NCBI GenBank assembly: GCA_027886185.1
Contig: WOAB01000619.1
Coordinates: forward strand, 2,790,001 to 2,854,000
DNA from: Rheum nobile
Lineage: Eukaryota; Streptophyta; Magnoliopsida; Caryophyllales; Polygonaceae
Length of the DNA stretch: 64,000 nt
Direction of reading: 5' to 3'
Part shown: piece after piece, positions 55,335 to 64,000 of the stretch
How the letters are laid out: each line of letters begins with the position of its first letter
Numbering within the stretch: position 1 is the stretch's first letter
The notes under the pieces: generated by a model
Seen by the model: only the letters and a program-made list of their open reading frames with translations
What the model was told of the DNA's origin: nothing
Database searches by the model: none
Made by a program: the position numbers and the translations under genes

Positions 55335-57410
55335 CTCCCTACTTTTTTGCATCCTAGACCTTATAGACTTCATTGGATGAATGACTGTGGTGAACTCAAG
55401 GTGAATAAGCAAGCTAAGATTACACTTAAGCTAGGAACTTATGAGGATGAAATTTTATGTGATATTGTTCCTATGCAAGCTTGTCATATTTTGTTAGGTC
55501 GTCCTTGGCAATTTGATAGACATGTTATTCATGATGGACGTACTAACCAACATGCCTTTGAGTTTCGTGGTAGGAAAGTGGTGTTGAAACCGATGACGCC
55601 GCTTCAAGTGGCTGAGGCTTATGATAAGAAAAGAGAGGCCGAGCGTAAGGGTAAGTCCCCAGCCGAACCATCCACTGCCTCCACACGGACCGACCTCACC
55701 CTCGCCTCTACCCCTAGCCGAGTGCTCTTAGCATCCAGTAGAGACCACCTGGTAGATTACCTTCCCCCGGACGTCGCCCTCATGTCCCTTTGTCAGGCCT
55801 ATACCCTGTTAGGTGACGACGACCGAGCTACACTCCCAGCTGTTGTCCAGACCCTTTTAGCTGAGTTCCTTGATGTTTTCCCGGATGAGATACCCCCTGG
55901 CCTACCCCCTATTAGAGGCATTGAGCACCAGATAGACCTGATTCCCGGTGCTATCCTACCCAACCGGCCTGCCTATAGGATGAACCCTACTGAGACCCAG
56001 GAAATCCATAACCAAGTCCAGGACCTTTTAGATAAAGGGTATGTTAGAGAGAGCCGATCCTAGTGTGCTGTGCCTGTCTTACTCGTCCCCAAAAAGGACA
56101 ATACTTGGCGTATGTGTGTTGATTGCAGGGCTATTAATAACATCACGATCAAGTACAGGCACCCGATCCCCAAGCTCGATGACATGTTGGATGAGCTCCA
56201 TGGCGCCTCCACCTTCTCCAAGATCGATCTTCGCAGTGGATACCATCAAATCCGGATGAAGGAAGGAGACGAATGGAAGACAACATTCAAGACAAAGTTT
56301 GGTTTGTATGAGTGGCTTGTTATGCCTTTCGGTTTGACTAATGCCCCCTCTACTTTTATGCGTCTTATGAATCATGTCTTGAGATCCTTTATTGGTAGAT
56401 TTGTTGTAGTTTACTTTGATGATATTCTGATCTACAGTAAATCTTTGGAAGCACATGCAGAGCACCTCAGGGAAGTTTTATCCACTCTCAGAGCTGTACA
56501 GTTGTATGGAAATCTGAAGAAGTGTGATTTTTGCACTGACAGAGTTGTGTTTCTTGGTTTTGTAGTGAGTGCTCATGGACTGCAAGTGGATCAAGAGAAG
56601 GTGCAAGCCATCCGTGACTGGCCGACCCCGAAGAACCTAGGTGACGTGCGCAGTTTCCACGGCCTGGCTGGCTTCTACAGGAGGTTCGTTCGAGATTTTA
56701 GCACCATTGCAGCCCCGCTGACAGAGATCACAAAGAAGAATACTCCGTTCCGTTGGGGTGAAGCTCAAGAAAAGGCGTTCCAGACTCTCAAGGATCGTTT
56801 GACACACGCGCCATTGCTGGTTCTGCCTGACTTCACTCGCCCCTTTGAAGTAGAGTGTGACGCCTCTGGCATTGGTATTGGAGGAGTCCTCATGCAGGAA
56901 GGTAAGCCCATTGCCTTCTTTTCTGAGAAGTTGAAAGGTGCATGCTTAAATTATTCTACTTATGATAGGGAATTATATGCCTTGTTTAGAGTGCTGAAAA
57001 CTTGGCAACACTACCTTTGGCCTAGAGAATTTGTGCTTAAAACTGATCATGAGTCCTTAAAGCATTTTAGGAGTCAGGATAAGTTGGATAGGAGGCATGG
57101 TAGGTGGATGGAATTCATAGAAACATTTCCCTATGTGATTAAGTATAAGAAAGGAAAAGATAATGTTGTAGCTAATGCCCTTTCTAGGAGACATACACTC
57201 TTGACTACTTTGGATGCTCGGGTCCTTGGATTCGTTTATATTAAGGAGTTGTATGATATGGATGCTGATTTTGGAGTGATTTATAAGCATTGTGTGGAAA
57301 AGGGTTCATTTGATAAGTTTTTCTTGTTTGATGGATTCTTGTTTCGAGTTGATAAGGTGTGCATTCCTGTTTGTTCTCTACGGTTGATGAGTCCCATAGA
57401 GGTGGATTGA
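55335..57410 (+). pseudogene. Nested gypsy protease end, RT and RNase H
   Basis: Continues in the same frame after the TAA: protease end (CHILLGRPWQFDRHVIHDGR), linker (FPDEIPPGLPPIRGIEHQID), then TAG at 56061-56063 just before PVLLVPKKDNTWRMC. RT shows FSKIDLRSGYHQIRM, FGLTNAPSTFMRLMN and catalytic YFDDILIYS. RNase H shows VECDASGIGIGGVLM, NYSTYDRELYALFRVLKTWQ and KTDHESLKHF. The frame is lost at about 57360-57410, where integrase starts in another phase. Apart from the two stops and one frameshift the pol sequence looks well conserved, as expected for a young insertion. Confidence 0.92.
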
Positions 57411-58648
57411 TGGGTCATTTTGGTAGAGATAAGACTTATAACATGTTGCATACTCATTTCTATTGGCCACACATGCTTAGGGATGTAGAGAATTTTATCA
57501 AACGCTGTGTTGAGTGCTTACAGGCTAAATCTAAGGCAAAACCGCATGGTCTTTATACTCCCTTGCCTATTCCTTGCTTTCCTTGGGTTGATATTAGTAT
57601 GGATTTTATTGTTGGATTGCCTAGGACTAAGAAGGGGAGAGATTCTATATTTGTGGTTGTTGATAGGTTCTCTAAGATGGCTCACTTTATTGCATGCCAT
57701 AAAACTGATGATGCTAGGAATGTTGCTGATTTGTTCTTTAGAGAGATTGTTCGGTTGCATGGTGTACCTCGTACTATTGTGAGTGATAGGGATGTCAAAT
57801 TTCTGAGTTACTTTTGGAAGACTTTGTGGGGTAAACTTGGTACTAAGTTGTTGTTCTCTACTGCTAGTCACCCCCAGACAGATGGACAAACTGAGGTCAC
57901 TAACCGTACATTGGGTACTATCCTTAGGGCTGTTATTAAATCTAATCTGAAAAGTTGGGAAGAAGCCTTACCACATGTTGAGTTTGCTTATAATAGGACT
58001 ATTCATTCTTCTACTAATATGTCCCCTTTTGAATGTGTGTATGGTTTGAATCCCCTAACCCCTTTGGATCTTAAGCCGTTGCCTTTACCAGAACGAGCAG
58101 ACTTTGATTCTGATAGACAGGTTGAGTTCATGAAGGAGCTGCACGAGCGGACTAAGGCTCGTTTGGAAGCTACTACAGCGAAGAACGCAGCCCGAGCTAA
58201 TCACGGCCGGCGTCAAGTGTTGTTCGAGCCCGACGACTTGGTGTGGCTACACCTGCGCAAGGAGCGGTTCCCGGAGCAGAGGAAGTCGAAGCTGTCTCCC
58301 AGAGGTGATGGACCGTTCAAGGTGCTGAAGAGAGTAGGCGACAATGCCTATGTGTTGGAGCTGCCCGATGACTATGGCGTGAGCCCGATATTCAATGTCG
58401 GTCATCTTACCCCTTATGCAGCCGCTGATGTTGATGACTCGAGGACGAGTCCTTTTCAAGAAGGGGAGAATGATGAGGAATCATTCCCGCCATTAGTGCC
58501 AACCTTTGATGGACCGATTACTAGGTCAAGATTGAAGGAACTACGTCAAGAGCTGGAGACGTTTATGGCACATGATGTATCACATGACGAAGATGACAAG
58601 TCCAAAGTCAAGGCATTGACTTTATTGGTCAACGTTACATATGTTTAA
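57359..58648 (+). pseudogene. Nested gypsy integrase, C-terminus encoded by the 3' LTR
   Basis: Integrase zinc domain (HFYWPHMLRDVENFIKRCVE), core with DISMDFIVGLPRTKKGRD (first Asp), IVSDRDVKFLSYFW (second Asp), HPQTDGQTEVTNRTLG (Glu), and a C-terminal domain (RGDGPFKVLKRVGDNAYVLE, FNVGHLTPYAAADVDDSRTS). No chromodomain is evident. The reading frame crosses the PPT (GAAGGGGAGAA) at 58460-58470, enters the 3' LTR and stops at TAA 58646-58648, so the last 59 codons (ending TLLVNVTYV) are LTR sequence. The start of this frame is set by the frameshift near 57360-57410, not by a real initiation codon. Confidence 0.9.
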
Positions 58649-59204
58649 TCTTATTAATTTCTGCATTGGATATTTTTAGGATTATTAATTATTTATTTTC
58701 AGCTTTCTATTTTCGGGTATTTTTGAAACAATTGTAGCCCGTTTTTGGGAAGCTAAGGCCGGCCCTCCTAGGGTATTTAAGGCCTCCCTTGTCTTCTTCA
58801 TTAGTTAGATTCCTCACATTGTTGAAACACAAAAACAGAGCTTGGTTTTTGCTTTGAAAACTCGGCTCCCCGTGAGAGTCTCAATCGATTGTTCTTTCCT
58901 GCTTAGTTGTTTTCGTCTTTGTCAAGTCCCTCTGGAGTTGGTGATTTCGTACTTCATAAGCAATCCTCTCCGTGCTCCAAGTTCGTCAGCGATTCTTGGT
59001 TGTGTGGCGTTGTAGAGATCGGGTTGGTAGATCGTTCGACAAGGTTCCTTGCTATCAAGCAAGCGGGTTTTCTCGTCGTTTCTATTGGTTCTATCTATTA
59101 TCCTATCCATTAGTTTCACTTCCGCTATTGTTCTAATCTTGTGTTTTCTTTTGTTTTGAGATCCATTGCCTAGATCCATCTTCTACACGGCTAACCCCGT
59201 ATCA
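58471..59204 (+). repeat. Nested gypsy 3' LTR
   Basis: 734 bp, TGATGAGG to GTATCA; nine differences from the 5' LTR by hand. Followed directly by the TSD GCTGC and resumed Athila sequence. Confidence 0.95.
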
Positions 59205-59411
59205 GCTGCTGTGCAGATCTCCAGTTTTAGCGAAAAACTCTTCGCGGCAACCGCCGTACTCATCACGGCGCCCGCTGTTCTAAGCAGCGACCGCCGTTCT
59301 TCGCAGCGACCGCCGTTCTTCGCAGCGCCCGCCTCCTCTGTTTCGGTGATTTCTGCCCTTTTTTTTCCTGCTTTTGATTGTTGTTACTGCATTAATTAGT
59401 TCAATCTCAGC
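59205..59411 (+). other. Athila spacer resumed after gypsy insertion
   Basis: GC-palindrome copies continue here: GCGGCAACCGCCGT, ACGGCGCCCGCTGT and three GCAGCG(A/C)CCGCC copies with CCGTTCTTC between, ending about 70 bp before the extra ORF starts. Confidence 0.75.
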
Positions 59412-60088
59412 ATGTTGAAACGAACGTTTTCCTCCCGTAAGAAATCGTCTGGGGTTGAGGTCTCCCGTAGTAAGGTTGAGGATGCGCATAGGAAAATTAT
59501 TCAGAAAAAGGATATGATGACTACGATGTTCTTTGACCCGGACACCATGCAGGCCCTTAATTTGTGTGAATGTACGCAGTAGTTATTTATTAAGTGTGGC
59601 TTGAGCGGTTTCTACCATCTTTTGGCCCCCACTTTTCCCGCTTGGACGGTGGAATTTCTAGCTAGTTTTGAGCATCTGTGTGATGAGGGCAGAATCACGT
59701 TCAGTTTGGCTGGTAGTAGGTTCTCTATGTCGTATGAGGACATTGACGCGTCGCTTGGGATTACCAAGCCACCCTCTTCCGCGAAGGCGTGGGAGGACGC
59801 AGATGGGTACTTCAATTTTTGGTATCACACCACAGGGACTACTCTCTATGACCCTCAGGCAGGAGAGTATAACTACAAGTGGTCGCATCCGGGTTTGAGA
59901 CTCGCGCATAAGGTGGTGCGGATGGCCTTTCATGGCCAGTCCGAGTTGAACAAGGTCCCGTACCCCGACTTGTTTGCGGTCTGGAGCATGACCCCTGAGT
60001 GCCCATTGGTGTGGGATTGGCGCTCCCATTTTATTGCTAGCTGCAGGAAATTTCAGGAGGACAAGAAACACAAGATAGTGATTGGGGG
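59412..60088 (+). pseudogene. Athila extra ORF (ATHILA ORF-1 / env-position), first part
   Basis: ATG at 59412 (MLKRTFSSRKKSSGVEVSRS). TAG at 59580-59582 interrupts after CECTQ, and the same frame runs on: CGLSGFYHLLAPTFPAWTVE, FSLAGSRFSMSYEDIDASLG, YFNFWYHTTGTTLYDP, SHPGLRLAHKVVRMAFHGQS, FAVWSMTPECP. The pattern TFPAWTVEFLAS plus a fixed block on FSLAGSRFSMSYEDI resembles the plant ATHILA ORF-1 family, which lies 3' of pol in Athila elements, where an envelope gene sits in retroviruses. No signal peptide or membrane helix is visible in this part, so an envelope role is not supported. Interrupted at 60088 by the CACTA element. Confidence 0.75.
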
Positions 60089-60479
60089 CACTAGTAGAAA
60101 AAACCCTTTTAGAGGCGGGCGTTTTGACACTTATTGAGGCGGATATCGTACGCAGCAAGTGAGGGGGCTGCAACAAGTAGGGACCCTTTTTGAGGCGGGC
60201 AATATACGCCTCTAAAAGTCACTTTTTGAGGCGGGCGTCTATAGGCCCGCCTCAACAAGTGCCTCACTTTGGCGCCGAAGTGAGGCACTTTTAGAGGCGT
60301 ATAAATGGAGGCCCGCCTCTAAAAGCCACTTGTTGAGGCGGGCCTCCATAGGCCCGCCTCTAAAAGTGCCTCATTGGCGCCGAAGTGAGGCACTTTTAGA
60401 GGCATATATATTAAGGCCCGCCTCTAAAAGCCACTTGTTGAGGCGGGCCTCCATAGGCCCGCCTCAAAAAGTCTATTTA

Positions 60480-61087
60480 AAAAAAAAAAAATCCGGACCC
60501 CGGTTTTTTGTAATACCGGGGTCCCATTGTTGATTTTTTTAAAAAAAAATCAGCTGGCCCCGAATCTTCAGCAGATTATCAGCTTCCAGATTCAAAATTG
60601 AATACACAATAAGTGTACTTATTAAATGGTCAAAGAAGCAACTACAATTATGATTACATTTCTCACATCAATAATATGAAGTGAAGAAAAATTGAACATC
60701 AAACAGAACAGAGCAGAGCAACTGAAGAAGGGTGCTTTGGTCATAATTTATATAGGTAAAACTACAAACAAGCTAGTTTTTGATGATGACTACAACCTTT
60801 TCTCAAGGAAAACAGAACTCACAAATTGTTACACCCTTGACTGCCCTCCATTGCTTGTTTTGGAGTCTGAAATCAAGGCCTTGATATTAAGTTTCGGCTT
60901 CATGGAGACTAGCGACTGAGGGAGGACCGATACAGCAGCTACTAATGAGTTCCGTGGAACTCGAAAAAGGGATATACATTCAATCAGAATGCAGACCTGT
61001 GAATGTATTCGAGTCAGCGTACAAGAAACTTGAAATATCTTAAAAGAGGGAGAGGTGACATGGGAAGAAGAGGCAAGAGAATTGCAC
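60480..61087. other. CACTA interior, left part, no gene recognised
   Basis: Starts with A-runs around GTAATACCGGGGTCCC (60510-60525). A plus-strand 75-codon frame at 60692-60919 is unrecognised and probably chance; the minus strand here should be the 3' intron of the captured THUMP gene. Confidence 0.4.
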
Positions 61088-62487
61088 CTCTGGAGATTTT
61101 AGGTCAACAACTGCATCGGGTACGACACCCTTAACTGCTGCGGCCACAATCGCAAAGCACTTGTCACGCTCTAGTATGGCTGGAGCATTGGGATCACTGG
61201 AACTGGTTTTCACTAATTTCATCTCTGTCTGGTCAATCCCTCTTCTATTGTAGCCAACTGCAAACTAAAACCATAAATTAAAGGCAATATTGACAGATGA
61301 CTACCCTAAAGCTATTATCATGATTCATGAACAATATGACATCATTTCAACTGAGAATCTAAATCCTGAAGAACACAACACAAAATAAACAAGATGTATG
61401 TCTGATCTATCAAATGGATGCGTTTACATTGTCTCGAAACAGGAAAAAAAGATGTAGAAGGCAGGTATTCCACAAGAAACAAATTGCATCTTTGCCAGGA
61501 ATACTAGAATTTGCATCACATATTATACAGGAAGTTACTTTTTAATTTATATTACCTTGAGAGGTGTTGAAAACTTGATTGCTTGGCTATTGACATATGC
61601 ACGAACAAGACTCGACACAACAGAGCCTTTCGCTTCTTTTTCTCAGCCTGCACATGCCATGAAAAATGTATAACAACACTTCCATAAACCTGAAGAAGCA
61701 GAGCATCATCTATAGCTGCACTCATACAAAAAAACCTATCATATACAAGCTCATGAAAAAGAGTTGATAACTAAGCAACTAGCATTCATGATGTTTGAGA
61801 TTTGACAGCTTTGGACTAATTTCATCAATATCTTTGGACTAATTTCTTTAGACTAATTTCATCACAAACTTCATAATGTTTGAGATTTGACAGCTTAAAT
61901 CTGAACCTCATAAAGCAACTAGCATTCATGATTTACATCCATAAGATTAAGATTGTCAATAACATTAACCAGCTGTTCAGTAATGCTAAAACCACCCCTC
62001 CTAAAATGGCCACTCTCAATTCAAATTGAGAAAGAATAGATTCCAGTCTAGAAACACTCACCAGAATAAACTCACGGCGTTGTCTATGGCGCTTCTTTTC
62101 ATTCTGGAGCTTCACGCTCCCTTGATTCGGCTGGCTCGGAAGCACAGGCTCTCCAGGAACATGGTTAACCCAAGCATAAGGCCCTAAAATCACACCAAAA
62201 CCCCAAAAGTCATTTAATTTCAAACTCGCTTAAACACTAAACCTCAGTAGACTGACTCCCTTTCCTTCCTTTTGACTTGTCTTCAAACAATCAAGCTCAG
62301 CTAGAATCCGTAACCCCAAATGTAATCACTTCAAACTACAAAGTGAGGAATTCTCCAAAACCTAACAGAAAATTACCTTAAAACTATAAACAAAGAAGCA
62401 GTAGTATGTATAGACAGTGGCATACCCGTAAATCGATTCACCGCCTCTTCCAGTTCCCGTGGGATCCCCTCCTTGCACAATAAAATC
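61088..62487 (-). pseudogene. Captured THUMP-domain protein fragment, four exons in phase
   Basis: Four minus-strand exons with GT-AG borders: 62487-62426 (ILLCKEGIPRELEEAVNRFT), 62183-62062 (PYAWVNHVPGEPVLPSQPNQ, NEKKRHRQRREFIL), 61647-61556 (SSLVRAYVNSQAIKFSTPLK) and 61264-61088 (VGYNRRGIDQTEMKLVK, CFAIVAAAVKGVVPDAVVDL). Phases join exactly except that exon three is one base short near its start (AEKK then EAKGSVV in another frame). The last two exons resemble a plant THUMP RNA-binding domain (YNRRG, VVDLKSPE), as in tRNA-modification proteins. Assignment of the first two exons to the same gene rests on phase. Family name from memory. Confidence 0.6.
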
Positions 62488-62802
62488 CTATTCTCCACAA
62501 ATTTGACAAATAATATCAGAGTTTCAGAAATTTAACAACAATCGCTCAATTGAACTTGCCAAGTACGCAGAGATAGCAGGGATGGGAATCACTCAATTCC
62601 AACATTACATACACGCAATCAATCCAACTTATTAAAAAACAAATCTAAGACTAGAGAACCCTACAAATTCAATCAAACCACGCAAATCAAATGCTGTAAT
62701 CACGGCCTCCAGGCATATGACGATCTAACTCCGCAGAAAAACGCACAAATTAAGCAGGAAAATATTTCCCCCCTAATTCTAACAGAAACATAGATCAATT
62801 AC

Positions 62803-62936
62803 CTCTCTCTTCTCTCATGCATGTTCTTCATCTGGGATCTGTAGTGATTCTCGATGAATTTCTTCGCGGCTTTCACTTTTTCCATTGTCAAGCTCGATCC
62901 AAGCACCTCATCATCCCCTTCCTCCTGATTTTCCAT
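62803..62936 (-). pseudogene. Captured NDR-type protein kinase N-terminal exon
   Basis: The minus-strand ATG at 62936 starts MENQEEGDDEVLGSSLTMEK, then VKAAKKFIENHYRSQMKNMH and ERRER, followed by GTAATT as donor. The block AKxFIENHYxxQMKNxxERxER is the N-terminal regulatory (MOB-binding) region of plant NDR/LATS-like AGC kinases. Only this exon is present; no kinase domain follows within the element. An intact start and splice site leave open a chimeric transcript with the THUMP exons downstream. Confidence 0.75.
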
Positions 62937-62973
62937 CGGCGAACAGGTGGTGTGGGTTCGCGAGCAGGCAGGG

Positions 62974-63222
62974 ACTGACTCCTTCAACGACGTTCGCGAT
63001 TACCGGGTGAGCTTGCAGGGATTTGAAGCAATCGAAGGGCTCGATCCCGCGGAATTGGGGAGATTGCGATTTGACGAAGAAGCTGTAATTAGGGTTAGGG
63101 TTAGTAGAGGGGCGGGAGGAGAAGAATAAGAGAGTGAGAGCGAGGAAAGGGAGAAAGAGGAGTAAGAGTGACTTGGAGGTGAGGAATTTGGTAGATTTGT
63201 CTCTTCTCCACGCATTGGCCAT
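62974..63222 (-). pseudogene. Captured N-terminus of a membrane-anchored protein (methyltransferase-like)
   Basis: The minus-strand ATG at 63222 gives MANAWRRDKSTKFLTSK followed by a hydrophobic anchor (SLLLLFLPFLALTLLFFSS) and a luminal stretch ending FDCFKSLQAHPVIANVVEGV. The basic start plus one helix is a type II signal anchor, as in Golgi enzymes. The last block resembles plant FkbM-like methyltransferase proteins (DC-KSPQAHPVIANLVEG type), a call of low certainty. At about 62973 the sequence passes without a splice site into the untranslated region of the NDR fragment, marking the capture junction. Confidence 0.55.
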
Positions 63223-63707
63223 GGGAAAAGATTTCTCAGAGGAAGGAATTTGGGAGACGCAGGGTGAAGAAAGCGCAGTTGTGTTTTTTTTTTTTAATTA
63301 GGGTTAGCTTATAGAGGCGGGCCTAATACGCCCGCCTCTATAAGTGAGGCAATAGAGGCGGGCCTCTTTACGCCCGCCTCTATTGGGTACGTTTGTTGAG
63401 GCGGTCTGTAAGAGGCCCGCCTCAACTGAAGTTAATAGAGGCGGGCTTTTTTGCCCGCCTCAATTATATACCATTAGAGGCGAGCCTAACTTTGGCCCGC
63501 CTCTAATACTTTAGCGGGAATATTTTTTCGGAAAATTTTTGAGGCGTATAATTTTTTTCCCGCCTCAATAGATTTTTTTGAGGCGTATAAAATAATTATC
63601 CGCCTCAAAAACCCAAAAAACTGATTGCGGAGGTCGTTGTTGAGGCGTTTTGAAATATGTACGCCTCTAAAAGGGAGCCTCAAAAAGTGTTTTTTCCACT
63701 AGTGGGG

Positions 63708-64000
63708 GATGGTTTCTCTGCTGGGTTTGCACCTGGGCCTTGATTTGCCTGACCGCTCCTAGCAGCTCACTCCTGGCTACACATATGACTGGAGGCAACT
63801 CCGGACCTCGAGTGTTGTGTTTGGGACCGGACCCCGACTGGTCTGGTTATATGGATCAAGAGGCTGCTATAGGATCCCCATTCCCTTTCCTTTTGAGATG
63901 CCCTATGGACCGCGCTACAAGGATTTTGATGTGAGCCGATACCGTGTGGGAGATGGTGGTGGTTCAGCTGCAGGCGCTTCTGCTGCTGGTACTTCTGCTG
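63708..64000 (+). pseudogene. Athila extra ORF, second part, continues beyond window
   Basis: Resumes the frame of 59412-60088 after the CACTA element: GG-MVSLLGLHLGLDLPDRS, a TAG at 63760-63762, then TPGYTYDWRQLR, MPYGPRYKDFDVSRYRVGDG and a Gly/Ala/Ser-rich tail still open at the window end. The phase is exactly right if 3619 bp (element plus one TSD) are removed. No transmembrane segment is visible up to 64000. Confidence 0.72.

Larger units (their letters stand above)
51581..59204 (+). mobile_element. Young Ty3-gypsy element nested in Athila, TSD GCTGC
   Basis: Two 734-bp LTRs (51581-52314, 58471-59204), 5-bp duplications GCTGC on each side (51576-51580, 59205-59209), PBS, leader with a 52-bp minisatellite, gag, protease, RT, RNase H, integrase and PPT in order. 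By hand the LTRs differ at nine sites, eight of them transitions, about 1.2%. With a commonly used plant rate of 1.3e-8 per site per year this is roughly half a million years. Two nonsense changes and one frameshift are visible. Same family type as the element at 1-4642. Confidence 0.95.
60089..63704. mobile_element. CACTA element carrying host gene fragments (Pack-CACTA), TSD GGG
   Basis: Left end CACTAGTAGAAAAAACCC; right end reverse-complemented CACTAGTGGAAAAAACAC. Flanking 3-bp duplications GGG (60086-60088 and 63705-63707), though the G-run makes this less distinctive. Subterminal regions (60110-60480 and 63310-63690) are dense in AGGCGGGC/GCCCGCCT motifs in both orientations, including a direct duplication of about 104 bp at 60270-60475. 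No transposase. The interior holds minus-strand exons of at least two, probably three, host genes. The host frame is exactly restored on removal. Confidence 0.92.
43309..64000 (+). mobile_element. Athila-type Ty3-gypsy element, continues beyond window, three nested insertions
   Basis: 5' LTR, tRNA-Asp-type PBS, gag-protease, RT-RNase H, integrase and, after a GC-rich spacer, an extra ORF of the ATHILA type: the full Athila order. Three later elements sit inside: hAT MITE (49061-49695), gypsy (51581-59204) and CACTA (60089-63704). Removing each insert with one duplication copy restores the Athila sequence, and the reading frame where it is coding. The 3' LTR is beyond 64000, so its age cannot be estimated here. 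Point stops in gag-pro and the extra ORF show it is dead. Confidence 0.9.

Noticed and set aside
59412..64000. True retroviral-type envelope gene
   Set aside because: No signal peptide, transmembrane helix or glycoprotein-like cysteine pattern is seen in the visible part; position alone is not enough.

Overview
This 64 kb window is a piece of plant nuclear genome made almost entirely of nested transposable elements. Plant origin follows from Athila/Tat-type Ty3-gypsy and Copia elements, CACTA, hAT and Harbinger-type elements, degenerate plant-type telomere repeats, and intron-containing fragments of plant genes. A eudicot is likely; anything narrower (for example Lamiales) is a guess. I see no intact host gene, rRNA gene or CRISPR array. 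Almost every reading frame is broken by stops or frameshifts.

Layout. 1-4.64 kb: minus-strand Ty3-gypsy element cut by the window edge. 4.64-6.5 kb: AT-rich DNA with a three-copy repeat, a tRNA-like (SINE-like) segment and a minisatellite with a unit of about 22 bp. 6.5-8.5 kb: remains of a gutted gypsy element (two partial LTRs, PBS, gag-like ORFs, PPT). 9.8-39.1 kb: three co-oriented minus-strand gene fragments (presequence protease PreP, AP-2 alpha-adaptin, pKIWI502-like oxidoreductase) split by later insertions: a hAT element (9908-10711), a Copia element (10756-22151) that itself holds a CACTA element (14574-19392) with a Harbinger-like MITE (14870-16206), a Tat/Retand-like gypsy element (22895-32840) with a solo LTR (28176-29180) and a long degenerate antisense gene, and a Helitron-like, GAATATC-rich repeat region (33.16-38.5 kb).

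39.1-43.3 kb: small remnants (Helitron-like end, fold-back element, LINE 3' end, partial LTR). 43309 to the window end: an Athila-type element (5' LTR, tRNA-Asp-type PBS, gag-pro, pol, ATHILA-type extra ORF). It is interrupted by a hAT MITE (49061-49695), a nearly complete young gypsy element (51581-59204, TSD GCTGC, LTRs about 98.8% identical) and a CACTA element (60089-63704) that carries exon fragments of probably three host genes: a methyltransferase-like N-terminus, an NDR-kinase N-terminus and four in-phase exons of a THUMP-domain protein.

Insertion order comes from interruption. The Athila element is older than its three inserts. The PreP and AP-2 fragments predate the Copia, hAT and Tat elements. 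The two most unusual signals are a family of short perfect GC palindromes (ACGGCG-NN-CGCCGT and variants) scattered through coding and non-coding parts of the Athila element, and the two separate multi-gene capture assemblies. All identities are by eye; no alignment or database search was run.
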